From: Rubrivirga sp.
GTDB taxonomy: Bacteria; Bacteroidota; Rhodothermia; Rhodothermales; Rubricoccaceae
NCBI GenBank assembly: GCA_012269805.1
Contig: JAAXJP010000267.1
Coordinates: 1 to 10,990, forward strand
Direction of reading: 5' to 3'
DNA: 10,990 bases
How positions within the stretch are numbered: position 1 is the first letter of the stretch; each line of letters begins with the position of its first letter. The notes under the pieces are model-generated. The model saw only the letters and a program-made list of their open reading frames with translations, was not told where the DNA came from and did not search any database. The position numbers and the translations under genes were made by a program. Shown here in pieces: positions 1 to 6,562 of this stretch.

Positions 1-384
1 CTGCTGCCACGTGCGGAAGGCCTCCATCTGGTCGGGCGTCAGGATGTCGGCGAGCCGGCGCTCCATCTCGGCGCGGCGCTGGGCCATCTGGGCGCGGCGG
101 GCCTCGCGGTCGACGGAGCCGCGCTCGCCGCGCGGCGGCCGGGCGGCCACCTCCGCCTCGAAGAGGGCGCGGACCTCGGCGGCCTGGGCGTCGCTGAGGC
201 CGAGCGCGTCGCGGAGCGACTCGACGCGGCGCTCGACGCGGTCCTCAGGCGAACGGTCTTGGGCGGAAGCCGTCGTCGGGAGGACGAGGAGGCCGGCGAG
301 CGCCAGCGCGGCGGTGGCGAGCAGGCGCCGGAGCGCGGCCTTGCGGCGGTTGTAGGTGGCTTGGGCGAGAGAGGTCGCGGGCAT
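1..384 (-). CDS. Spy/LTXXQ-like periplasmic protein, partial (C-terminus beyond window)
   Basis: Reading the minus strand from the ATG at 384-382 gives 128 codons with no stop before base 1, so the 3' end is missing. Residues 1-41 form a signal peptide: a basic stretch (RRK, RR at 13-20), a hydrophobic Ala/Leu core, then ASA followed by Gln42. The mature part is charged, Arg/Glu/Ala-rich and probably helical. It carries LSDAQ at 63-67 and LTPDQ at 115-119, the paired LTxxQ-type signatures of the Spy/CpxP-like family. Members of that family are periplasmic helical proteins, some acting as ATP-independent chaperones or envelope-stress sensors and some binding metal. The start is supported by the signal peptide and a C-rich leader like those of the other genes here. 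It is divergent from ccmF. Family membership is fairly secure; the exact role is unknown. Confidence 0.8.
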   Translation of the reverse strand, partial: MPATSLAQATYNRRKAALRRLLATAALALAGLLVLPTTASAQDRSPEDRVERRVESLRDALGLSDAQAAEVRALFEAEVAARPPRGERGSVDREARRAQMAQRRAEMERRLADILTPDQMEAFRTWQQ

Positions 385-715
385 CGGGACAGGGGGGCGG
401 TGGGAAGGAGGCGTCGGTCCGGCGGGCGTCCGACAGTCCACAGGTTCCCTGTTCCAGCCGCCGTTCGCATCACGGAGGTGTCGCGATGCCGGCGTCCCGT
501 CGCGAGATGCCGCCCGCGCGCGACGAGCCGCAGCACGACGGCACGAACCGCACGCTGCTCGACTCGGTCCGGGCCCTGCCGGGGCCGAATGTCACCGACC
601 TGTCACGCCGCCGCGCGCACGGCGGGCGCGTCCGCGTTGAATCCACGGCCGGCGCACACGACCGCGCGGGGGTCGCTCGTAGGTTTCACTTCGCGCTGAA
701 ACGCCTCTTGTGGAC
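385..715. other. divergent intergenic region between the Spy-like gene and ccmF
   Basis: This stretch of about 330 bases separates two divergent genes. Its open frames are Arg/Pro/Ala-rich and read like random translation of G+C-rich DNA, with no family resemblance. I see no RNA gene. It holds the candidate ECF-like promoter facing left (432-455). Close to ccmF, TAGGTTTC at 680-687 resembles the Bacteroidota -7 element TAnnTTTG except for the last base. No matching TTG lies at the usual distance upstream, so that promoter call is weak. Confidence 0.5.
432..455 (-). promoter_or_regulatory. possible ECF-sigma-like promoter for the Spy-like gene
   Basis: On the minus strand GGAAC (455-451) is followed after 16 bases by GTC (434-432), about 48 bases upstream of the Spy-like start codon. 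A second GGAAC lies directly behind the first (448-444). GGAAC with a downstream GTC resembles RpoE-type ECF promoters, though those usually have slightly wider spacing. In a G+C-rich region such short matches can arise by chance, so this is tentative. Confidence 0.25.
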
Positions 716-3232
716 ATGATCGGAACGGTCGGTCACCTCTCCCTCGTCGTCGCCTTTGTCGGGTCGTTGGCGGCCGTCGTCGCCTACGCCCTCGCCTCCC
801 GCGCCGATGGCGCCCGCTCCGACGAGTGGGCCCGGATCGGTCGGTGGAGCTGGGCCGCCGTCGCGGTCGGGACCGGGCTCGCCTCGGCGATGCTCTGGAC
901 GGCCCTGTTCGGCTACCGGTTCGAGTACGCCTACGTCTACCAGCAGACGTCGACGGCGATGCCGTTCCGGTACCAGCTCTCGGCGTTCTGGGCCGGGCAG
1001 GAGGGCTCGTTCCTCTTGTGGATCCTGATGACGGCCGCCGTCGCCGGCCTCCTCATCCGCTGGTCCGTGCGGACCGACGGCGGGCCCGTGGCCAACGAGA
1101 ACCGCCGCGCGTTCGCGGCGCCCGTCCTCGCCGTCGTGTCGCTGTGCCAGGCGTTCCTCCTGTCGATGATCGTGGGCCTCCGCCTCGGGCCGGTCCCGGT
1201 CGGGGCCAGCCCGTTCGCGACGCTCGCCGAGAAGTTTCCCGAGGCGCCCATGTTCGCGGCCGACCCCGGCTTCGTCCCGGCCGACGGGCAGGGCCTCAAC
1301 GACCTTCTCCAGAACCCCTGGATGACGATCCACCCGCCGACGCTGTTCGTCGGGTTCACGCTCCTGATGGTCCCGTTCGCGTTCGCCGTGGCCGGGCTCT
1401 ACCGCCGGCGGTACACGCAGTGGGTGAAGCCGGCGCTCCCGTGGGCGCTCGCCGGGAGCGGCATCCTCGGCGTCGGGATCATGATGGGCGGCTGGTGGGC
1501 CTACGAGACGCTCAGCTTCGGTGGCTGGTGGGCGTGGGACCCCGTCGAGAACTCGTCGCTCGTGCCGTGGCTGTTCGCCGTCGCGGCGCTCCACGCGATG
1601 GTCGTCCAGAAAAAGACGGCGGCGGGCCACAAGGCGGCGCTCTGGCTGAGCGTCCTCGCCTTCCAGTTCGTCATCTACTCGACGTTCCTGACGCGCTCCG
1701 GCATCCTCGGCGACGTGAGCGTCCACAGCTTCGTCGACCTCGGGCTGTACAACCAGTTGCTCCTGTGGATCTCGACGGTCGGCGTGCTCGGCTTCGGGAT
1801 GCTGGCGTGGCGCTGGCGGGACCTCCCGGCGCCCACGACGCCGCCGGCCCTTCTGAGTCGCGAGTCGCTCGTGTTCACGGGCGCGTTGCTCCTCGCCGTG
1901 GCGGGCGGCGTGATCATCCTCGGCACGAGCGCGCCGATCTTCGGGAAGCTGTTCCGCGACAACCCCGCCGCGGTCCCGGTCGCGTTCTACAACACGTGGA
2001 CGCTCCCGCTCGCGGTCGGCGTCGCGTTCCTGGGCGGGATGGGGCAGCTGTTCTGGTGGCGCAAGATGACGGTCGAGGACGCCAACCGCGTCCTGCTCCG
2101 GCCCGTGATGGCGACGGTCGTGAGCACCGCGGCGGTCGTCCTCCTGACGCCGTTCGTGCAGGAGACGGTGGTGCCGGGCCCCGGGCTCGGCGTCGAGGCG
2201 CCGGTCGGGTCCGTCGCGCCCGCCGAGGCGGGCCTCCTCCCGGTCGCGGTCTCGGCCTTTTTCGACACGCACGGGACCTCGCTCCTGCTGCTCCTGCTCT
2301 TGTTCGCGTCGTTCTTCATGCTGTGGGGCAACCTCAGCGTGATGTGGCGGGTCGGGAAGGGCAACGCCAAGATGGTCGGCGGGAGCCTGACGCACGTCGG
2401 CTTCGGGCTGATGCTGCTCGGCATCTTCGCGTCGTCGGTCTTCAACGACCCGATCTCGGACGGCAACGGGACCGACGTCCAGGGGAGCCGCGAGAACGTC
2501 GTGGTCCCGCTCGGGCGGACGGTCGCGGCCGACGGGTACCGGTTCACGTACACGGGCCAGGAGGTGAGCGACGAGGGCCGGCCGGTCTACGTGATGGACG
2601 TGGTCGACCGCCGCGGCAACGCGTTCCAGACGCGGAACGTGGTCTACAAGGACGGCCGCGACCAGTGGATCCAGCACCCGGACGTCCGAGAGGGCGTCGC
2701 GCGAGACCTCTACGTGGCCGTCTTCCCGAGCGCCATGAGCGAGCCGCCGACGGAGGGCCGCGCCGAGGTCACGCTCGCCCGCGGCGACTCGGTCAAGCTG
2801 GCGACGCCGGGGGCGGACCACGCCTTTACCGTGACCTTCGACGACTACGAGCTGGAGGTCGACCTCGACGCCGCCGGCCTCGCGCGCGACTCCGTCGACC
2901 TCGCCGTCGCCGCCCGCCTCAACGTCGTCAACGAGACGACCGGCGAGACGCGCGTCCTCCGGCCGGTCTACGTCATCACGACGGACCGCCGCCAGCAGTT
3001 CGTGCAGAACCGGGCGATCGACTGGGGGCTCGGCGCCGCGTTCGCCGGGATGGTCGTCGACGAGGGCGCGATCAACCTCGTGTTCGACGGGGCGACCGTC
3101 GCGCAAGAGGAGTGGGTCGTGGTCCAGGCCTACGAGAAGCCGTTCATCTCGCTGCTCTGGCTCGGGACGGGCATCCTCGGGATCGGCTTCGCGGTCTCGT
3201 TCCGGCGGCGGCTGGCGGAGGCGCGGCGCTGA
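716..3232 (+). CDS. ccmF: CcmF-type cytochrome c haem lyase subunit
   Basis: CcmF is the large membrane subunit of the System I haem lyase, which with CcmH-type partners attaches haem from holo-CcmE to apocytochromes c on the outer face of the cytoplasmic membrane. The 838-residue protein has many hydrophobic segments and the tryptophan-rich motif WWAWDPVEN at about 271-279. Four histidines sit where CcmF has its conserved haem-related ones: H206 in IHPP, H293 in LHAM, H337 in SVHSF and H560 in THVGF. A long, mostly hydrophilic region (about 580-800) precedes the final membrane segment (ISLLWLGTGILGIGF) and an Arg-rich tail. It is about 190 residues longer than E. coli CcmF (about 647). An in-frame GTG six bases upstream is possible, but ATG at 716 gives a more typical N-terminus. 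No other ccm gene and no CXXCH protein is in the window. The family call is very secure. Confidence 0.95.
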   Translation: MIGTVGHLSLVVAFVGSLAAVVAYALASRADGARSDEWARIGRWSWAAVAVGTGLASAMLWTALFGYRFEYAYVYQQTSTAMPFRYQLSAFWAGQEGSFLLWILMTAAVAGLLIRWSVRTDGGPVANENRRAFAAPVLAVVSLCQAFLLSMIVGLRLGPVPVGASPFATLAEKFPEAPMFAADPGFVPADGQGLNDLLQNPWMTIHPPTLFVGFTLLMVPFAFAVAGLYRRRYTQWVKPALPWALAGSGILGVGIMMGGWWAYETLSFGGWWAWDPVENSSLVPWLFAVAALHAMVVQKKTAAGHKAALWLSVLAFQFVIYSTFLTRSGILGDVSVHSFVDLGLYNQLLLWISTVGVLGFGMLAWRWRDLPAPTTPPALLSRESLVFTGALLLAVAGGVIILGTSAPIFGKLFRDNPAAVPVAFYNTWTLPLAVGVAFLGGMGQLFWWRKMTVEDANRVLLRPVMATVVSTAAVVLLTPFVQETVVPGPGLGVEAPVGSVAPAEAGLLPVAVSAFFDTHGTSLLLLLLLFASFFMLWGNLSVMWRVGKGNAKMVGGSLTHVGFGLMLLGIFASSVFNDPISDGNGTDVQGSRENVVVPLGRTVAADGYRFTYTGQEVSDEGRPVYVMDVVDRRGNAFQTRNVVYKDGRDQWIQHPDVREGVARDLYVAVFPSAMSEPPTEGRAEVTLARGDSVKLATPGADHAFTVTFDDYELEVDLDAAGLARDSVDLAVAARLNVVNETTGETRVLRPVYVITTDRRQQFVQNRAIDWGLGAAFAGMVVDEGAINLVFDGATVAQEEWVVVQAYEKPFISLLWLGTGILGIGFAVSFRRRLAEARR

Positions 3233-3303
3233 GGGGGGCGGAGAGTGGGGTGTGGCGAGTCCGGTGCGGTCAGCCCCCCGCGCGCCCTCTGCTCCAGCCC
3301 GCT

Positions 3304-3337
3304 CCGCCTCGGTGCGTCCGTGGCACCACCGGGGCGG
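3304..3337. terminator. imperfect hairpin downstream of ccmF
   Basis: In the 161-base gap between ccmF and the next gene, CCGCC (3304-3308) can pair with GGCGG (3333-3337), and GGTGC (3311-3315) with GCACC (3323-3327), with small internal mismatches and a 7-base loop. No T run follows. It could terminate ccmF transcripts or be a stray dyad. Its left arm contains the CCGCCTCGG core also found in the dyads at 7790 and 9985. Confidence 0.35.
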
Positions 3338-3393
3338 ACGTAACCCGACCGGGGGGCGGGGCCGTAGGGCCGGCCTCACCATCGCCCCTCCGG

Positions 3394-4131
3394 ATGTCCC
3401 GTCTGTTCGCGGCCCTCGCCGCCCTTCTCGTCTCGCTCCCGGCGCTTGCCCAGGAGCCCGTCCGCCTCGCGCCCGGCCACGCCGACCTCGCCACCGAGGC
3501 GGTCACGCTCGCCTCCGGCACGTTCGACGTCGCCCTCGTTCAGCCGCAGATGCAGCCGCTCGGGACCGTCGCCCAGACCGTCACGCACCACGACGACGGG
3601 ACGGTCTCCGTCGCCACCGTGGTCGACATCGTGATGGGGAACGGCGGCGACCAAGTCGAGGACACGACGCGGTTCGCGTGGCCGTCGCTCACGCCGATCG
3701 CCCACGTCCGCGTCGACCACAACGCGCGCGGTGACGAAGTCGAGTCGGTCACGTTCGACGGCCTCCACGTGACCGGGACGTACCAGGACGCCGACGCGGC
3801 GCCGGTCCCGGTCGACCTCCAGCTGATCGCGCCGGTCTTCGGGCTCGGCGCCAACCGGACGGTGGCCCAGGCGCTCCCGTTCCGGGCCGGCTACGCGGCC
3901 GTCGTCCCCGTCTTCACGGCCGAGGACCGCCTCGAAGAGTACCGGCTCGAGGTCACCGGCCGCGAGGACGTCGCTCGGCCCGACGGCGAGACGGTCTCGG
4001 CCTGGATCGTCGAAGAGACCACGCCCGAGGGCCGGACCCGCTCGTACGCGGTCGACCCCGACACGCGGGACCTCCTTCGGATCGCGTTCGCCCCGGCGCC
4101 GGGCTACCTCGTCCATTTCGTCCGCCGCTAG
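3394..4131 (+). CDS. secreted DUF3108-like protein (paralogue A)
   Basis: A 245-residue exported protein of unknown function. Residues 1-19 are a signal peptide ending PALA, followed by Gln20. The rest is one copy of a domain found four times in this neighbourhood. It opens with a PGHADL motif, has FAWPSLTPI in the middle, then ALPF..GY.AVVPVF, EVTGRE, and ends VDPDTRDLLRI plus a beta-rich tail. The LPF...VPVF...VTGRE...VDPDTR-LRI order resembles the C-terminal half of DUF3108 proteins, which are exported beta-rich proteins of unclear role. That link is from memory of the family and is tentative. It lies 25 bases upstream of paralogue B, so the two are probably co-transcribed. The ATG at 3394 is chosen because it begins the signal peptide; the frame stays open far upstream without coding character. 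No catalytic motif is visible. Confidence 0.85.
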   Translation: MSRLFAALAALLVSLPALAQEPVRLAPGHADLATEAVTLASGTFDVALVQPQMQPLGTVAQTVTHHDDGTVSVATVVDIVMGNGGDQVEDTTRFAWPSLTPIAHVRVDHNARGDEVESVTFDGLHVTGTYQDADAAPVPVDLQLIAPVFGLGANRTVAQALPFRAGYAAVVPVFTAEDRLEEYRLEVTGREDVARPDGETVSAWIVEETTPEGRTRSYAVDPDTRDLLRIAFAPAPGYLVHFVRR

Positions 4132-4156
4132 ATCCCACCCCGACACACACCCCCCC

Positions 4157-4876
4157 ATGCGCACCCTCCTCTCCCTCGTTCTGCTCGCGTTCGTCGCCGC
4201 CGGCGCCTCCGCCCAGGACGCCCCCGCCGACACGCTCGTCCTCTCGCCCGGCGACGGGACGCTCACGACCGACTGGCTCGAGGCCGGCTCCCGCACCTAC
4301 ACCGTCCGCCTCGTCGCCCCGATGCGCCGGGACGTTGGGACGGCCACGGAGACGACGACGATCGCCGACGGCGTCGTGACGCGCGTGACCGAGGTCTCCA
4401 TCCCGATGCAGGGGATCACCCAGGTCGACTCGGTCGTGGCCGACGCGGCCACCCTCGCCCCGCGCGCCCACGTCTCGACGGGCGGCGCCGTCGAGGCCTC
4501 GCTCGAGTTCATGCCCGAGGGCGTCGTCGGGATGGTCACGCCGCAGTCGGGGGAGGCCACGACGGTCACGCTGATGACCGACGCCCCGGTGTTCGACGGC
4601 GCGTGGGCCGGCGACGTCGCCCAGAGCCTGCCGCTCGTCGAGGGGACGGTGGCCCGGATGCCCGCGTTCATGGCTCAGGCGCCTGAGGACGCCTTCGACA
4701 TCCTCCTCACCGTCGGCGCGCAGGAGATGCGGGACGAGCGGGCCGTGTGGCCGGTCGAGGCCGAGATGGGGCCGATGACGATGACGTACACCGTCGACGC
4801 CGAGACGCGCGAGCTGCTCACGACGCAGTTCCAGCCGCAGCCGGGCGTCACCATCGAGATCGCCCCGACCGACTAG
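4157..4876 (+). CDS. secreted DUF3108-like protein (paralogue B)
   Basis: A 239-residue exported protein. Residues 1-19 are a signal peptide ending GASA, followed by Gln20. It has the same domain plan as its upstream neighbour but is clearly diverged: PGDGTLTTD replaces PGHADLAT, and the FAWPSL block is not recognisable. It shares APVFDG, an LPxxEG block, AVWPVEAEMGP, a VDAETRELL motif and a PQPGV ending with the second half of paralogue C. It is the second gene of an A-B pair (25-base gap). The leader before the ATG is a run of C with no Shine-Dalgarno. Acidic residues predominate, as expected for a secreted protein. Function unknown; an extracytoplasmic binding or structural role is only a guess. 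Confidence 0.85.
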   Translation: MRTLLSLVLLAFVAAGASAQDAPADTLVLSPGDGTLTTDWLEAGSRTYTVRLVAPMRRDVGTATETTTIADGVVTRVTEVSIPMQGITQVDSVVADAATLAPRAHVSTGGAVEASLEFMPEGVVGMVTPQSGEATTVTLMTDAPVFDGAWAGDVAQSLPLVEGTVARMPAFMAQAPEDAFDILLTVGAQEMRDERAVWPVEAEMGPMTMTYTVDAETRELLTTQFQPQPGVTIEIAPTD

Positions 4877-4903
4877 CCGGCCGCCGGTTTCTGGTCGGGC
4901 TCG

Positions 4904-4940
4904 TGGGCGCCCGTGTGCGCCCGCCGACCATGGGCGCCCG
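4904..4940. repeat. short decamer repeats between paralogues B and C
   Basis: TGGGCGCCCG occurs at 4904-4913 and again at 4931-4940. A one-mismatch copy, TGTGCGCCCG, sits directly after the first at 4914-4923. The core GGGCGCCC is itself a palindrome. The copies lie in the 158-base gap before paralogue C. They could be protein-binding sites or simply G+C-rich sequence. Confidence 0.4.
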
Positions 4941-4952
4941 CCTCGGTTCTCT

Positions 4953-4980
4953 GGCGGGGGCCCTCTCGGGGACCCCCGCC
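4953..4980 (+). terminator. G+C-rich hairpin between paralogues B and C
   Basis: GGCGGGGG (4953-4960) pairs perfectly with CCCCCGCC (4973-4980). Inside it CCC (4961-4963) can pair with GGG (4968-4970) around a TCTC loop, leaving a two-base bulge. The hairpin begins about 76 bases after the B stop codon and has no T run. It may attenuate or end the A-B transcript, which would give paralogue C its own promoter; a TATCTA sequence at 4994-4999 lies about 35 bases before C. Confidence 0.4.
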
Positions 4981-5034
4981 GGAGGGCGGCCCGTATCTAT
5001 CGCCCACCCCGTGCGCCCCTCACCCTACCCACGC

Positions 5035-6444
5035 ATGCGCCTTCTCACGCTCGCCGCCCTCGCCTTCGTCGCGGCGCCCCTCTTCGCCCAAGACGCCGTC
5101 ACGCTCCGTCCGGGCCACCCGGACCTGATGACCGCCGACCTCACGCTCGGCGACGAGACGGTCTCGATCACCTCCTCCGGCGCCCGCAGCCGCGCCCTCG
5201 GCACGCTCACCACGACCGTCCAGCAAGACGGCGACACGGTGACGCTCCGGACCGACGCCGACGTCCCGCAAGCCGGGCAGGTCTACGACGTCACGGCCAC
5301 GTTCGCCTGGCCGTCCCTCCGCCCGATCTCTCGGGAGCGGAGCGCCGGCGGCGCGAGCGGCATGACGACGTACGACGGGGCCACCGTCACCGGGAGCTTC
5401 GCCAGAGGCGACGACTTCGACGCGCTCCCGTTCGACATCACGCTCCGGCAGGAGCCGTTCCAGCCGGAGGTCCTGCCCTACATCGCCCGCGCGCTCCCGT
5501 TCGCGGAGGGCTACACGGCCGTCGTCCCGACGTTCACGTCCGAGACGCGCGTCCGCGACTACACGCTCTCGGTGACCGGGATGGAGGAGGTCACGCCGAC
5601 CGGCGGCGAGCCCGTCATGGCGTGGGCCGTCGTGCAGACGGTCGAGGCCACGCGCGCCCCCCGCCCGCGGACCTACTACATCGACCCCGCGACGCGGACG
5701 ATCCTCCGGACGACGACGCCGGCGACCGGCGATGCGCTCATCGTCAGCGAGCCCGTGACCGAGGAGTCCCTCGCCGCGCTCGAGGCCGAGGCGGCCACGC
5801 CGGCCATCGAGCTCCGGCCCGGCCTCGACCGGCTGGAGACTGGCGCCCTCACGTCGCGCTCGGAGAGCTTTGTGATCCGCGTCGTCGAGCCGGTTCAGCA
5901 GGAGGCCGGCACCATCACGCGGACGGTCGAGATCGACGAGGCCGCCGGGACCATCACGGTCACGCTCGTGCAGGACATCGCGATGGCCGGCCAGCGCGTC
6001 GAGCAGACGTCGGTGGCGGCCTACCCCTCGCTCGCGCCCACGACGGCGACCACGGCCGCCAACGCCAACACCGTCGACGTGACGTACGGTGACGGGACGG
6101 CGACGGTCGTCGTGAACGGCGAGACGCAGGAGGTCGCGCTCGAGGCGCCCGTCTTCGACGGCGGGTTCCTGTTCGAGATCGTCCGGGCGCTCCCGTACGA
6201 GGAGGGCTACCGGGGCGAGATCCACATTCTGGCGCCGGGCCAGGGCGCCACGGCGGTCCCCGTCTCGGTCGGAGCCCCGACCGAGATCGACGGGCAGACG
6301 GCGTGGCCGGTCGAGACCGGCGGCGGCCCCGGCACGGCGTTCGTGTTCTACGTCGACCCCGAGACGCGCGACTTCGTGCGGATCGAGCAGGAGCCGCAGC
6401 CGGGCGTCCTGATCCACGTCGAGCCGACGGGCGGGGAGGAGTAG
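5035..6444 (+). CDS. secreted protein with two tandem DUF3108-like domains (paralogue C)
   Basis: A 469-residue exported protein with a signal peptide (1-18, ending LFA, then Gln19) and two consecutive copies of the domain seen singly in the two genes upstream. Copy 1 (about 20-240) starts with LRPGHPDL, carries FAWPSLRPI, ALPFAEGYTAVVPTF and SVTGMEE, and ends near YIDPATRTILR; it is closest to paralogue A. A Glu/Ala-rich linker (about 241-256) leads to copy 2 (about 257-465), which starts LRPGLDRL and has APVFDGG, ALPYEEGY, AWPVETGGGP, VDPETRDFVRI and EPQPGVLIHVEP; it is closest to paralogue B. The open frame extends well upstream, but only the ATG at 5035 begins a signal peptide. No catalytic motif is recognised. 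It converges on the L,D-transpeptidase gene across a strong hairpin. Function unknown. Confidence 0.85.
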   Translation: MRLLTLAALAFVAAPLFAQDAVTLRPGHPDLMTADLTLGDETVSITSSGARSRALGTLTTTVQQDGDTVTLRTDADVPQAGQVYDVTATFAWPSLRPISRERSAGGASGMTTYDGATVTGSFARGDDFDALPFDITLRQEPFQPEVLPYIARALPFAEGYTAVVPTFTSETRVRDYTLSVTGMEEVTPTGGEPVMAWAVVQTVEATRAPRPRTYYIDPATRTILRTTTPATGDALIVSEPVTEESLAALEAEAATPAIELRPGLDRLETGALTSRSESFVIRVVEPVQQEAGTITRTVEIDEAAGTITVTLVQDIAMAGQRVEQTSVAAYPSLAPTTATTAANANTVDVTYGDGTATVVVNGETQEVALEAPVFDGGFLFEIVRALPYEEGYRGEIHILAPGQGATAVPVSVGAPTEIDGQTAWPVETGGGPGTAFVFYVDPETRDFVRIEQEPQPGVLIHVEPTGGEE

Positions 6445-6465
6445 CGCTCCGGCCCGACTGGCAGA

Positions 6466-6509
6466 AACGAGCGAGCCCCCCGCCGGTGTCGGCGGGGGGC
6501 TCGTGCGTT
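6466..6509. terminator. bidirectional intrinsic terminator between convergent genes
   Basis: A perfect 14-bp stem, CGAGCCCCCCGCCG (6472-6485) with its complement at 6490-6503, closes on a GTGT loop. It extends outward through AACG (6466-6469) pairing with CGTT (6506-6509) across one mismatch and one G-T wobble. On the minus strand the stem is followed by CGTTTCTG, a short T run; on the plus strand only by GTTC. It begins 22 bases past the paralogue C stop, and the L,D-transpeptidase gene ends at 6563 facing it, so it fits as a shared terminator. Confidence 0.8.
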
Positions 6510-6520
6510 CGGGGCGGTCG

Positions 6521-6550
6521 GCCTCGGCGTCGTCGTGGGGTGACCGAGGC
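6521..6550. repeat. second inverted repeat in the convergent intergenic region
   Basis: GCCTCGG at 6521-6527 is the reverse complement of CCGAGGC at 6544-6550, with a 16-base loop. It lies between the main terminator and the end of the L,D-transpeptidase gene and could act as that gene's first terminator hairpin. The arms share the CCTCGG/CCGAGG core with the dyads at 7790-7809 and 9985-10004. Confidence 0.4.
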
Positions 6551-6562
6551 GGGTGGAGCGGG

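Noticed and set aside
259..719. Small plus-strand open frames in the Spy-ccmF divergent region
   Set aside because: The translations are Arg/Pro/Ala/Thr-rich, overlap each other in different phases and lack any motif or plausible leader.
686..3382. Minus-strand open frame of 898 codons opposite ccmF
   Set aside because: It is Arg/Asp/Glu/Pro/His-rich, has no recognisable domain and is the mirror of the ccmF reading frame. Such long antisense frames are expected where third positions are nearly all G or C.
826..3393. Plus-strand open frame running through ccmF in another phase into paralogue A
   Set aside because: The upstream part overlaps ccmF out of frame and is Arg/Pro/Ala-rich. Only the part from the ATG at 3394, which starts with a signal peptide, is coding.
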